Source of the DNA: Variovorax paradoxus | GTDB lineage: Bacteria; Pseudomonadota; Gammaproteobacteria; Burkholderiales; Burkholderiaceae_C | Length of the DNA: 64,000 bases | Reading direction: 5' to 3' | NCBI RefSeq assembly: GCF_030811855.1 | Contig: NZ_JAUSRN010000001.1 | Span: forward strand, 682,001 to 746,000 | Shown: piece by piece, positions 25,490-33,921 of the stretch | How positions within the stretch are numbered: position 1 is the first letter of the stretch | Layout of the letters: each line of letters opens with the position of its first letter | Notes under the pieces: generated by a model | Database searches by the model: none | Seen by the model: the letters and a program-made list of their open reading frames with translations, nothing else | What the model was told of the DNA's origin: nothing | Translations under genes and position numbers: made by a program

Positions 25490-26287
25490 TCACCACGTGG
25501 CGTCGAGCCCCAGGTGTCGCAGTGCTTCGTGCCGAAGCTCGGCCAGCCGCGCATGCCCGCGATGGCGCGGATACGGCAGGTCGACCACGATCTCCGCCGC
25601 GATGCGCGCCGGGCGGTCGCTCAGCACGACCACGCGGTTGGCGAGGAACAGCGCCTCTTCCACGTCGTGCGTGACCAGCAGCGCCGAGAAGCCCGCGCGC
25701 TGCCACAGGTTGACGAGCTCACTCTGCATCGAGATGCGCGTGAGCGAATCGAGCTTTCCGAGCGGCTCGTCGAGCACCAGCAACTGCGGATCGTTGACCA
25801 GCGCGCGCGCCAACGCCACGCGCTGCGCCATGCCGCCCGAAAGCTGGTGCGGAAAGGCTTTTGCAAAGTCGGTGAGGCCGACGAGATTGAGCGCTTCGTC
25901 GACACGCCCGCGCTGCGCCTTGAGCACGCCGCGCGCCTGCAAGCCTAGCGCCACGTTGTCCCACACGCTGCGCCACGGGTAGAGCGTGGGGTCCTGGAAC
26001 ACGACGATGCGCGACGGATCGGGCCGCGTGATGGGCGCATCGTCCTGCGTGATGCGGCCGGCCGTGGCGGGCTCGAGCCCGGCCACGAGGCGCAGCAAGG
26101 TCGATTTGCCGCAACCGCTCGGCCCCAGCAGCGCGACAAACTCGCCGGGCTTCACCGTGAGGTCGATGTCGTCGAGCACCTGCAGCGGCCCTGCCGCCAC
26201 ATCGAACCAATGGCTCACGCCGCGGATGTCGATGTGCGCGCCGGCCTGGCGCACACCCGCTTCGACAGCAACTGCGGCGGCTACCAT
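25490..26287 (-). CDS. ABC transporter ATP-binding protein, SsuB/TauB-like
   Basis: A 265-residue ATPase with Walker A GPSGCGKST, Q-loop around VVFQDPTLYPWRSVWDN, signature LSGGMAQRVALARAL, Walker B LLVLDEPLGKLDS and the switch THDVEEAL. It drives import through the adjacent permease. The start is the ATG that overlaps the permease stop by 7 nt. Long frames extending upstream are a shadow of the permease. The sequence is closest to the nitrate/sulfonate/taurine group; the context of flavin monooxygenase and sulfur enzymes supports organosulfur import. Confidence 0.95.
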   Translation of the reverse strand: MVAAAVAVEAGVRQAGAHIDIRGVSHWFDVAAGPLQVLDDIDLTVKPGEFVALLGPSGCGKSTLLRLVAGLEPATAGRITQDDAPITRPDPSRIVVFQDPTLYPWRSVWDNVALGLQARGVLKAQRGRVDEALNLVGLTDFAKAFPHQLSGGMAQRVALARALVNDPQLLVLDEPLGKLDSLTRISMQSELVNLWQRAGFSALLVTHDVEEALFLANRVVVLSDRPARIAAEIVVDLPYPRHRGHARLAELRHEALRHLGLDATW

Positions 26288-27363
26288 TTGACGGTTCCTT
26301 TCTGCCACGACAGCACGCGGTCGCGCACCTTGAAGAGCAACGTGATCAGGCCCGAGCACAGCACGGCCATCACGATCAGCGCGGCGTACATGTTCGAGTA
26401 CGAGGCCCATCCCTGCGCCCACGAAAGATAGAAGCCGAGCCCGGCCTTCACGCCCATCATCTCGGCAGTGACCAGCACCGAGAACGCCGCGCCCAGGCCC
26501 ATGAAGAGGCCCACGAACACCTGGGGCAAGGCTGCCGGAATGGCCACCCGCAGCACCAGGAAGCGCTCGCTCGCGCCCATGGTGCGCGCCACGTCGTAGT
26601 AGTTGCGGTTGACACCCGCCACGCCGGACCAGGTGAGCACCGCCACGGGAAAGCCCGTAGCCAGCGCAATCAGGAACACCGCGGCCGCATAGCTCGATGG
26701 GAAGAAGAAAAATGCGAGCGGCAGCAGCGCCGAGGCCGGCACCGGCCCGAGGAAGCGCAGCACCGGATGCACCCAGTAGCCCGCGATGCGCGACCAGCCG
26801 ATGGTCACGCCCGTGAGAAAGCCCGCGAGCGCGCCCAGCACGAAGCCGTGCGCGAGCAAGCGCGCCGAGTGCAGCAGGCTTTCGCCAAGGCGGCGCCAAT
26901 CGTCGATGTAGGTTTCGATAAGGCTTTGCGGCGGCGCGAAGAACGGCGTGGGGAGCAGCGCGAGCTTTGCGGTTGCGATCTCCCAGATGGCGAAGAGCAG
27001 CGGCAGCGCGACGAGCCAGGGGCCGGCGGGCCGGAGCAGGCGTGCGACGCGGCCGGCGCGCGGGCCGAGCAATGCGATGGCCAGCAGCAACGCACCGACG
27101 GCAATGGCTGCGATGCCGAACTCTTGGGTATAGGCCCAGTCGCTGAAGCCCACGGCCCGGTTCGGCCAGTAGATGGTGAGCAGGCCGAGGGCGAGCCATG
27201 TCGCAGCGGCGGCGAAGCCGATGCGCCATGTGGGCAGGGCTGCTTGAATGCGGGGCGATGTCGATGCGGGAGAAGGCCTGCGTTCGGGCGCCGCGGCCCC
27301 CACCCTCGCCCTCCCCCGGAAGGGGAGGGAATCGAAGCCCAATGCGGGGTCTGGGGTGCTCAC
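26281..27363 (-). CDS. ABC transporter permease, SsuC-like, with unusual N-terminus
   Basis: An inner-membrane permease with the EAA-type loop DVARTMGASERFLVLRVAIPAALPQVF and about six core membrane segments. Two more hydrophobic stretches precede the core (FAAAATWLALGLLTIYW; IAAIAVGALLLAIALL). The start is not secure: no in-frame ATG occurs, so GTG at 27363 (360 residues) is used, with GTG at 27303 as an alternative. Residues around LGFDSLPFRGRARVGAAA are the translation of a REP-like hairpin, suggesting the 5' end was remodelled by that element. The C-terminal region is normal. Confidence 0.85.
   Translation of the reverse strand: MSTPDPALGFDSLPFRGRARVGAAAPERRPSPASTSPRIQAALPTWRIGFAAAATWLALGLLTIYWPNRAVGFSDWAYTQEFGIAAIAVGALLLAIALLGPRAGRVARLLRPAGPWLVALPLLFAIWEIATAKLALLPTPFFAPPQSLIETYIDDWRRLGESLLHSARLLAHGFVLGALAGFLTGVTIGWSRIAGYWVHPVLRFLGPVPASALLPLAFFFFPSSYAAAVFLIALATGFPVAVLTWSGVAGVNRNYYDVARTMGASERFLVLRVAIPAALPQVFVGLFMGLGAAFSVLVTAEMMGVKAGLGFYLSWAQGWASYSNMYAALIVMAVLCSGLITLLFKVRDRVLSWQKGTVKW
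27290..27329 (+). repeat. REP-like hairpin element R1
   Basis: A 40-bp element of the form GCCGCnGCCCCCACCC followed by a CCCTCCCC / GGGGAGGG stem. Two related copies lie near 29.3-29.4 kb. This copy falls inside the predicted 5' coding end of the permease. Confidence 0.65.
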
Positions 27364-27390
27364 TGGTGCACCCTGGGCGCTGCGCGCCTT

Positions 27391-27403
27391 CCCGCCAAGC
27401 GGG
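27391..27403. repeat. short GC hairpin near permease start
   Basis: CCCGC-CAA-GCGGG forms a 5-bp stem with a 3-nt loop in the gap between receptor B and the permease. The flanks (GAGCGAGCTTGCTTGGGGCGG) look like non-coding repeat sequence. It may modulate mRNA stability or expression between receptor and permease; this is inferred only from structure. Confidence 0.35.
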
Positions 27404-27436
27404 AGCGAGCTTGCTTGGGGCGGCCCGGCGCGGCGC

Positions 27437-28438
27437 TCATGCCAGCGGATCGAAAGAGACATGCTCGGCGAAGCGCACCGGATCGGTGGTCTTCTTGAGC
27501 ACGCCGACGCCGCGGAAATCGCGCGCATAGAACTCCACCTCGTCGCGCAGGTTCTTGCCGAGCGGATGATGGTTGTGCGTGAGCGTGCCCAGCAGCGCGC
27601 GCAGGTCTTCCACCGGCACCTTGGGCGAGTACTTGGCGAAGAGCTTGGCCGATTCGTTGGGGTTCTCCGCCACGTAGTCGGAGGCCTGCGCAATGGCGCG
27701 CACCAGTGCGGCCACGGTCGGCTTGTCCTTGCGCACCAGCTCGCCGCGCGCGCCGACGATGCAGCAGACCTTATCCTTGTATTCGCCAGAGAGGTTGCTC
27801 GCAATCTCCACGAAGGCGCCCTTGTTGCGCTTCTCGATCAGGTAGACGTTCGGGTCGCCATCGGCAATGGCGTGGATCTCACCCTTCTGCACGGCAATGT
27901 CGAGCAGGTCCGCCGGGTACTGGCGCCAGGTCACGTCCCTGTCGGCATCGATGCCGTTCTTGGCCAGCAGGATCGAGAAGAAGTTCTTGCCCGGGCTCGC
28001 GATGTCCGACACGCCGATGATCTTGCCCTTGAGGCTAGCGAGGCTGGTCGCACCCGCGCTCTTCGCGCCCACCAGCCGCACGCAGCCACCGTGCGAGCTG
28101 CCGACGATCTTGACGTCGAAGCCCGACTCCAGCGGCTTGAGCCATCGGTGGATCATGCCCACCGCGGCATCGGCCTTGGCCGTGGCCAGCGATTCCAGCA
28201 GCTGGTCGGTGGAGCCGGTGTAGTTGATCAGGTCCACCTGGAGCCCGTTGCGCTCGAAGTAGCCGCGCTCCTGCGCGACGACGACGGGCGAGAGGCAGAA
28301 CGCGGCGGCGTTCCAGGCGAAGGTGAGCTTGCGCGCCTGCTGCGAAAACGCCTGCGAGGCGATCAGGCCGCCCGAGGCAACCACGGCGGCGGCGCCGCCT
28401 GCGCGTAAGACGCTGCGGCGTGAAAGGGATGAGGTCAT
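27437..28438 (-). CDS. SsuA/NrtA-like ABC transporter substrate-binding protein (B)
   Basis: A 333-residue receptor with a twin-arginine-style leader (SLSRRSVLRAGGAAAVVASG). The mature part has the receptor pattern VVVAQERGYFERNGLQVDLINYTGSTDQ in pieces, SLKGKIIGVSDIASPG and AIADGDPNVYLIEKRNKG. It differs from receptors A and D and is closer to the nitrate/thiamine-precursor-like receptors. It lies immediately upstream of the permease, which makes it the natural partner of the ABC pair. The start MTSSLSRR is used because upstream codons encode an implausible leader. Confidence 0.92.
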   Translation of the reverse strand: MTSSLSRRSVLRAGGAAAVVASGGLIASQAFSQQARKLTFAWNAAAFCLSPVVVAQERGYFERNGLQVDLINYTGSTDQLLESLATAKADAAVGMIHRWLKPLESGFDVKIVGSSHGGCVRLVGAKSAGATSLASLKGKIIGVSDIASPGKNFFSILLAKNGIDADRDVTWRQYPADLLDIAVQKGEIHAIADGDPNVYLIEKRNKGAFVEIASNLSGEYKDKVCCIVGARGELVRKDKPTVAALVRAIAQASDYVAENPNESAKLFAKYSPKVPVEDLRALLGTLTHNHHPLGKNLRDEVEFYARDFRGVGVLKKTTDPVRFAEHVSFDPLA

Positions 28439-28463
28439 CGAGAACTCCGGTCGTTTTCTTTGT

Positions 28464-29288
28464 TCAGAGCAGCAGTTCGGGTTCCGCTTCGACCAGGCCT
28501 TCATAAAGGCTGTCGAAAGAATGGATGGCCCCCTCCGGGCCGCCGATTTGGCTGTGGGTGTGGCGCGCCGTCGCCTCGTCGATGGGCTGTGGCTTGCCGG
28601 CGGCCTCGGCCAGCAGCTGCGTGTGGCAGGCGTTGTCGAGCGCGATGTACCACCACGCCGCAGCCTCCACCGTGGGCCCGGCGGTCAGGATGCCGTGGTT
28701 CTTGAGAATGGCGCCCTTCTTGTCGCCCAGCGCTTGTGCGATGCGGTCACCCTCGCTGGTATCGACCACCATGCCGGTGAAGTCGTCGAACAGCGCCACG
28801 TCTTCATGGAACACGCAGCTGTCCTGCGTGATCGTGTCGAGCTTGCGGCCCAGCGTGGACCAGGCCTTGCCGTAGGTCGAGTGCGTGTGGGCGGCGGCAA
28901 TGATCTTCGGGTTGTGCTCGTGGATTGCCGCGTGGATCGCGAACGCGGCCTTGTTGAGCGGCCGGTCGCCAATCACCGTCTCCCCCTTGGAATTGACCAG
29001 CAGCAGGTCGGAGACCTTGATGCGGGAAAAGTGGATGCCGAGCGGGTTCACCCAGAAGTGATCGGAGAGCTCCGGGTCGCGCGCGGTGATGTGGCCGGCC
29101 AAGCCCTGTGCAAAGCCGAAGCGAGCGAACAGGCGGAAGGCGCCAGCGAGGCGCTCCTGCCGATGGCGACGTTCGGCCTGCACGCTGGTGCGTGGCGGGA
29201 TCGGGTCGAACCAGTATTTCTGTTGCGGGTTCGGATTGAGCTCGAGCGGTTGCGCTGCGTTGCGGTCGATGGAAAGAACGGCACTCAT
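28464..29288 (-). CDS. class II aldolase/adducin family protein
   Basis: A 274-residue protein of the FucA/RhaD fold. Zinc ligands are expected from HTHS in IIAAAHTHSTYGKAW and the later NHG in LKNHGILTAGPTVEAA. GFAQGLAGHITARDPE matches the family N-terminal motif that contacts the substrate phosphate or carboxylate. Members cleave aldol sugars or act as decarboxylases and epimerases. Its position between receptor B and the flavin monooxygenase suggests a role in processing the carbon skeleton after desulfonation; that is inference. Confidence 0.92.
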   Translation of the reverse strand: MSAVLSIDRNAAQPLELNPNPQQKYWFDPIPPRTSVQAERRHRQERLAGAFRLFARFGFAQGLAGHITARDPELSDHFWVNPLGIHFSRIKVSDLLLVNSKGETVIGDRPLNKAAFAIHAAIHEHNPKIIAAAHTHSTYGKAWSTLGRKLDTITQDSCVFHEDVALFDDFTGMVVDTSEGDRIAQALGDKKGAILKNHGILTAGPTVEAAAWWYIALDNACHTQLLAEAAGKPQPIDEATARHTHSQIGGPEGAIHSFDSLYEGLVEAEPELLL

Positions 29289-29324
29289 GAAAGGCTTCCT
29301 GGGTATTGGGTATTGGTTATTGCT

Positions 29325-29365
29325 CCTTCCCCCTTTGGGGGAAGGTTGGGATGGGGGCAGGCGGC
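29325..29365 (-). repeat. REP-like hairpin element R3 (inverted)
   Basis: The reverse complement matches R1 and R4. Its stem is CCTTCCCCC-TTT-GGGGGAAGG, which carries a paired C-to-T and G-to-A change relative to R4, so pairing is preserved. Confidence 0.65.
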
Positions 29366-29390
29366 GCTCGAACGGCGCGGCGTCGTGAAG

Positions 29391-29430
29391 GCCGCAGCCC
29401 CCACCCCTGCCCTCCCCCAGAGGGGGAGGG
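29391..29430 (+). repeat. REP-like hairpin element R4
   Basis: A copy in the same orientation as R1, with the stem CCCTCCCCC-AGA-GGGGGAGGG. With R3 it forms a head-to-head pair, like bipartite interspersed mosaic elements, filling the gap between the aldolase and flavin monooxygenase genes. It may act as a transcript end or stability element for the upstream monooxygenase mRNA. Confidence 0.65.
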
Positions 29431-29443
29431 AGAAAGACCTAAC

Positions 29444-30553
29444 TCAGGCAGCCTTGCGGACGGAGGCCGCGCGCTGCGCCACCAGCTCGCGCGTACGCGG
29501 AATCAGCTCTCGCCCATAGTCGGTCGCATCCTCCAGCGGGTCGAAGCCGCGGATCAGGAAGGTGGTCACGCCCAGGTCGTAGTAATCCAGCAGCGCATCG
29601 GCCACCTGCTCGGGCGTGCCGACCAACGCGGTGCTGTTGGACCGTCCGCCGATTTCCTGCGCAATGGCCGTCCACAGCCGCTTGTCGAGCCGCGTGCCCT
29701 TCCCGGCTGCGGCCAGCAAGCGCTTGGCGCCTTCGCTCTGCTGCGGTCCGCCGCGGTTGTAGCCCTGCACCACGCGCAGGCGCTTCGTCTCGGCCAGGAT
29801 GCTGTCGGCGCGCGCCCATGCGGCCTCTTCGGTCTCCGCGAGGATCGGGCGGAAAGACACCGAGAAACGCACGCTGCGGCCGTGCTTTGCCGCTTCGGCG
29901 CGCACGCGGGTCGTGAGCTCGCGCGCCTGGTCGAGCGATTCGCCCCAGAGCGCATACACATCGGCGTACTTGCCGGCCACGGGAATCGCCGCCTCCGACG
30001 CGCCGCCAAAATACACCGGCACATGCGGCTTGCCGTTGCGCGTCTGTACCGGCTTCACTTCCGAGTACGCGTTCTGGAAGCGGTAGTGCGCGCCTTCGTG
30101 GTCGAAGGGCTTCTCGCCGGTCCACACCTTGTGCAGCACCTCCAGGTATTCGTCGGTGCGGGCATAGCGCTGGTCGTGATCGAGCCAATCGCCGTCGCGC
30201 CGCTGTTCCTCGTCGGAGCCGCCCGAGATGTAGTGCACACCGAGCCGGCCGCCAGTGAACTGGTCGAGCGACGCGAACTGCCGCGCCGCCAGCGTCGGCG
30301 CCACGAAGCCGGGGCGGTGCGCAAGCATGTAGTGGATGCGCTCGGTGACCGAGGCCGCGTACGCCACCGTCAGCGTGGCGTCGGGCCCGGTGGAATGGTG
30401 CGGCACCAGCACGCGGTCGAAGCCCGCGTTCTCGTGCGCCTGCGCGAAGGCGCGTACGTAGTCGCGGTCGATGGCCGGGCCCTTGGGGGCATGGATTTCC
30501 GAGACCTTCTGGCCCTGGATCATGCCGATGAATTCAACGTCGTTCTGGCTCAT
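29444..30553 (-). CDS. LLM-class flavin-dependent monooxygenase, SsuD-like
   Basis: A 369-residue luciferase-like TIM barrel. The diagnostic stretches are RPGFVAPTLAARQFASLDQFTGGRL, YISGGSDEEQRRDGDWLDHDQRY (cut here) and VQTRNGKPHVPVYFGGASE, which align with the alkanesulfonate monooxygenase group that uses FMNH2 and O2 to release sulfite. The start is ATG (MSQNDVEFIGMI); the longer frame reads into the receptor gene. No FMN reductase is in the window, so reduced flavin must come from elsewhere. Substrate class is inferred from family and surroundings. Confidence 0.93.
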   Translation of the reverse strand: MSQNDVEFIGMIQGQKVSEIHAPKGPAIDRDYVRAFAQAHENAGFDRVLVPHHSTGPDATLTVAYAASVTERIHYMLAHRPGFVAPTLAARQFASLDQFTGGRLGVHYISGGSDEEQRRDGDWLDHDQRYARTDEYLEVLHKVWTGEKPFDHEGAHYRFQNAYSEVKPVQTRNGKPHVPVYFGGASEAAIPVAGKYADVYALWGESLDQARELTTRVRAEAAKHGRSVRFSVSFRPILAETEEAAWARADSILAETKRLRVVQGYNRGGPQQSEGAKRLLAAAGKGTRLDKRLWTAIAQEIGGRSNSTALVGTPEQVADALLDYYDLGVTTFLIRGFDPLEDATDYGRELIPRTRELVAQRAASVRKAA

Positions 30554-30591
30554 GGTGTCCTCGTGTTTTTCAGGATTGAATGCAGGGTGGT

Positions 30592-31593
30592 TCAGGCGGC
30601 GGGCAGGCGCAGCACGCTTTCGAAGCTGCGGTCCCACAAGGGCTTCACGTCGGCCGGGCCGTCGAGCACGCCGATCTTCAGGAAGGTGTCGGCCACCTCC
30701 TGGTGGCTGCGCACCACGGCGTCGCTGACAGGGCCCAGGCTGTAGTCGCCGCTGCGGCCGTTGAAGAGCTCGACCAGGTCGCCGACCGGCACGCGCGTCT
30801 CGGCCGACTGCGCGCGCGCATAGGCCAGGAAGTTGCCGTTGATCCATGCGAACGAATGCTGCAGGCGCTGCAGCAGGTCGCTCAATGCCGCGCGGCGCAA
30901 CGAGTCGTCCAGCGCGCGCGGGTTGGCGTAGATGGGAAAGTTGCCCGAGAGATAACCCACGCCCGTCTTGATGGTGCGCGCGCCGTATTGCGTGCGCGCA
31001 AGCTGGCCGTTGTAGCCGTAGATGGCCCAGGCATCGAGATCCCCGCGCGCAAAGGCCGACAGGCCGTCCGACGGCGTAAGGCTCACGGCCTGGATGTCGC
31101 TGAACGAGAGCCCTGCTTCCGCCAACTGTTTGGCCAGGTAGTAGTGCGAGGTGGTGGCGCGCACATAGCCCACGCGCTTGCCCTTGAAGTCGGCAATGCT
31201 GCGGATCGGCGAATCCTTGCGCGCCAGCGTGGCCTGGTTGTTCAGGTCTTCATGCGTGACGGCCACCAGCTTGACGCTCGACTTCTGGCGCGCCGCGAAC
31301 ACCGGCGGAATCTCGCTGCCCGAGCCCAGGTCGAGCGCATCGCCGTTGATGGCTTCGATATGCAGCACGCCGTTGTTGAGCTCGCGCCAATCGATCTTGT
31401 AGGGCGTATTGGCCTGGCCGGAAGCCTGCAGCAGCGGCCGCCAGAGGCCCTTGTAGGTGCCCACGCGCAGGGTCACGCCGGAAAGGTCGCGTGCCGGTGC
31501 CGCGGCCCGCGCGGCGCCAGTTGCAGCCATGGCGCTCCAGGCCGCGGCGGTCTGGAGCAGGCGCCGCCGATCGAGTGGGAATTCAGGTTTCAT
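30592..31593 (-). CDS. SsuA-like ABC transporter substrate-binding protein (C)
   Basis: A 333-residue receptor with a signal peptide containing RRRLLQTAAAW and cleavage near ATGAARAAA. Mature motifs are LRVGTYKGLWRPLLQASG, LDLGSGSEIPPVFAAR, DFKGKRVGYVRATTSHYYLAKQL (cut) and LDAWAIYGYNGQLA, the sulfonate-receptor pattern. It is the first gene of the leftward island operon and faces the rightward sulfur operon across a 109-bp spacer. The upstream extension of the frame overlaps that spacer and is rejected. Confidence 0.92.
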   Translation of the reverse strand: MKPEFPLDRRRLLQTAAAWSAMAATGAARAAAPARDLSGVTLRVGTYKGLWRPLLQASGQANTPYKIDWRELNNGVLHIEAINGDALDLGSGSEIPPVFAARQKSSVKLVAVTHEDLNNQATLARKDSPIRSIADFKGKRVGYVRATTSHYYLAKQLAEAGLSFSDIQAVSLTPSDGLSAFARGDLDAWAIYGYNGQLARTQYGARTIKTGVGYLSGNFPIYANPRALDDSLRRAALSDLLQRLQHSFAWINGNFLAYARAQSAETRVPVGDLVELFNGRSGDYSLGPVSDAVVRSHQEVADTFLKIGVLDGPADVKPLWDRSFESVLRLPAA

Positions 31594-31702
31594 GCCCCGG
31601 ACCGTACCGGCGCACACGGCAAACGCGAACGCAGAAAAACGAGTTTGCATATGCAGGATGCGTCGTTTCCGGCGCGGCAAGGCCCCGCTAACGTGCCGGA
31701 CC
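31594..31702. promoter_or_regulatory. divergent promoter region of the sulfur island
   Basis: This spacer separates the two operons. It contains a perfect 10-bp palindrome, TGCATATGCA, at 31646-31655 in an otherwise GC-rich stretch, preceded by an A-rich run (GCAGAAAAACGAG). A LysR-type regulator such as CysB or Cbl would be the expected controller of such genes; no such gene is in the island. Confidence 0.35.
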
Positions 31703-32935
31703 ATGAGTGCACTCCCCTTGCGCCGCCCGCCGGCCACGAATGAAGATCCCGCCCCTGCCACCGTCGATACCGCCGTGCTGGCCCAGCTCTCGGCCCAGTT
31801 CGCCGCCACCGCGGCCGACCACGACCGCAGCGGCGCCTTTCCGCGCCCGAACTTCGAGGCGCTGCAGTCGCACGGCCTCATCGGCCTGGTGGCGCCCGCG
31901 GCGCACGGCGGCGGGGGCGCCTCGCTGGCAACGGCGCGGCGCGTGATCGCGGCCGTGGCGCGCGGCGAACCGGCCACCGCACTGATCCTGACGATGACCT
32001 ACCTGCAGCATCACGCCATTGCACGCATCGACAGCCGCTGGCCGCCGCACCTGCGCGAGCGCGTGCTGCGCGACGCGGTGGATCGCGGTGCGCTCATCAA
32101 CGCGTTGCGCGTGGAGCCCGCGCTCGGCTCCCCCGCGCGCGGCGGGCTGCCCGCGACGGTCGCACGCCGCGAGGGCAGTGGCTGGAAGATCGACGGCCAC
32201 AAGCTCTATACGACCGGCATCGAGGGTCTCTCGTGGCTCGCCGTGTGGGGCCGCACGGACGAACCCGCGCCGCGCACCGGCGTGTTCCTGGTGCCGCGCG
32301 ATGCACCCGGCGTGCGCGTGATCGCAAGCTGGGACCACTTGGGCCTGCGCGCTTCGGGCAGTCACGAGGTGGTGTTCGAGAATGTGGCGATCGACCTCGA
32401 CCATGCCGTCGACCTGCGCGCCCCGAGCGACTGGGCGCCCGACGCCGGCAGCCAGACCGACATCGACGCCCATGCCACGCAGCAGGCCTGGATGACGGTG
32501 CTGCTCGCAAGCCTCTACGACGCGGTGGCGCAGGTCGCGCGCGATTGGCTCGTGAGCTTCTTGAACCAGCGTGCGCCCGGCAACCTGGGTGCACCGCTCG
32601 CGAGCTTGCCGCGCGTGCAAGAGCATGTCGGAGAGATCGCCGCGCTGCTGCGCACCAACCGCGTGCTGCTCGACGATGCGACCCGTGCGGTGGACGAGGG
32701 CCGCGCGCAGCCGGCCACCGACAGCGGCCTGCTCAAGTACACCGTGACGAGCAACGCGATCCGCGCGGTCGAACTTGCGCTGCAGCTGAGCGGCAACCAT
32801 GGCCTCACGCGGCAGAACCCGCTGGAGCGGCACTACCGCGACGTGCTGTGCAGCCGCATCCACACGCCTCAGAACGACGCGATCCTGGTCGCAGCGGGCG
32901 CGCGTGCATTGCTGCCCTCGGGAGCAGTCGCATGA
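31703..32935 (+). CDS. acyl-CoA dehydrogenase-fold monooxygenase, DszC/SfnB-like
   Basis: A 410-residue protein of the acyl-CoA dehydrogenase superfamily. The domain order is helical N-domain (PNFEALQSHGLIGLVAPAAHGG), beta domain (WKIDGHKLYTTGIEGLSWLAVWG) and helical C-domain ending LSGNHGLTRQNPLERHYRDVL (cut). This ending and the lack of an obvious catalytic Glu place it with the flavin monooxygenase-like members (DszC, SfnB) used in sulfur acquisition rather than beta-oxidation. The start ATG at 31703 avoids an N-terminal tail read through the promoter. Its stop overlaps the next start by ATGA. Confidence 0.9.
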   Translation: MSALPLRRPPATNEDPAPATVDTAVLAQLSAQFAATAADHDRSGAFPRPNFEALQSHGLIGLVAPAAHGGGGASLATARRVIAAVARGEPATALILTMTYLQHHAIARIDSRWPPHLRERVLRDAVDRGALINALRVEPALGSPARGGLPATVARREGSGWKIDGHKLYTTGIEGLSWLAVWGRTDEPAPRTGVFLVPRDAPGVRVIASWDHLGLRASGSHEVVFENVAIDLDHAVDLRAPSDWAPDAGSQTDIDAHATQQAWMTVLLASLYDAVAQVARDWLVSFLNQRAPGNLGAPLASLPRVQEHVGEIAALLRTNRVLLDDATRAVDEGRAQPATDSGLLKYTVTSNAIRAVELALQLSGNHGLTRQNPLERHYRDVLCSRIHTPQNDAILVAAGARALLPSGAVA

Positions 32936-33921
32936 CCGACCTGCTCATCTCCAAGGCCCCCAAGGCCTCACGCCGCAGCTGGCTCAAGCAGAGTGCTGCC
33001 CTCTCGCTCACGGCCGCCGGCGCGCTGCGCGCATGGGCGCAGCCGCAGGCCACGCTGGTGCTCGGCGACCAGGCCGGCGGCCTGCGCGCGCTGTTCGAAG
33101 CCTCGAAGGCGCTGGAGGGCGTGCCCTTTGCCTACCGCTGGGCCAACTTCCAGGGTGCGGCGCCGCTGTTCGAAGCGCAGCGCAGCGCAGCAGTAGACAC
33201 GGCAGTGGCCGGCGACCTGCCGGTGCTGGCCGCGGCCGTCGGTCGGACACCGCTCAAGATCGTCGCCACGCGCGTGGGCAAGGCCGATGCGCTCGGCATC
33301 GTGGTGCAGCCCGATTCGCCGCTGCAGAAGGTGGCCGACCTGCGCGGCAAGACGGTGATCGTTTCGTCCGCGCGCGGCAGCATCTCGCAATACCAGCTGT
33401 ATGGCGCTCTCGAAGAAGCCGGCGTGCGGCGCGACGAGGTCACGGTGAAATTCGTGCTGCCGACCGATGCGGCCGCGGCCTTCGCTTCGAAGCAGATCGA
33501 TGCCTGGGCCGTCTTCGACCCCTACTACACGATTGCGCTTCAGCAGGGCGGGCGCATCCTGCGCGACGGGCGCGGCATCAACACGGCACTGGGCTTCATC
33601 ACCGCGAGCGAGCCTTCGCTGGCCGATCCCGCCAAGCGCGCAGCCATCGTGCAGTTTCTCGAACGGCTCGCGCGTGCTGGCGAATGGGCGCTGGCCAATC
33701 CCGAGGCGTATGCGCAGGCCTACAGCCAGCTCACGCGCCTGCCGATCGAGTCGGCCCGGATCATCACTGCGCGGGCCTCAGTCACAGGCCGTCCGGTGTC
33801 CGAAGCCGACATCGTCGCCTTGCAGGCGGTGGCCGACCGCTCGGCGCGCGACGGCATCCTGCCGGTGCGCGTGGACGTGCGCGCCATCACCGACGCGCAG
33901 GTCTGGAAACGTCCGGCGTGA
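32932..33921 (+). CDS. SsuA-like ABC transporter substrate-binding protein (D)
   Basis: A 329-residue receptor with a leader containing SRRSWLKQSAALSLTAAGAL and cleavage after AWAQ. The mature start LVLGDQAGGLRALFEASKAL parallels receptor A, as do DTAVAGDLPVLAAAVG, DLRGKTVIVSSARGSISQY and IDAWAVFDPYYTIALQQ. A and D are therefore likely paralogues split between the two divergent operons. It overlaps both neighbours by 4 nt. It has no permease on this strand and presumably uses the leftward operon's ABC pair. Confidence 0.92.
   Translation: MTDLLISKAPKASRRSWLKQSAALSLTAAGALRAWAQPQATLVLGDQAGGLRALFEASKALEGVPFAYRWANFQGAAPLFEAQRSAAVDTAVAGDLPVLAAAVGRTPLKIVATRVGKADALGIVVQPDSPLQKVADLRGKTVIVSSARGSISQYQLYGALEEAGVRRDEVTVKFVLPTDAAAAFASKQIDAWAVFDPYYTIALQQGGRILRDGRGINTALGFITASEPSLADPAKRAAIVQFLERLARAGEWALANPEAYAQAYSQLTRLPIESARIITARASVTGRPVSEADIVALQAVADRSARDGILPVRVDVRAITDAQVWKRPA

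Noticed and set aside
25490-27229. 579-codon fusion of ATPase with an upstream Arg-rich region
   Set aside because: The N-terminal half is an off-frame reading of the permease; the ATPase has its own ATG overlapping the permease stop.
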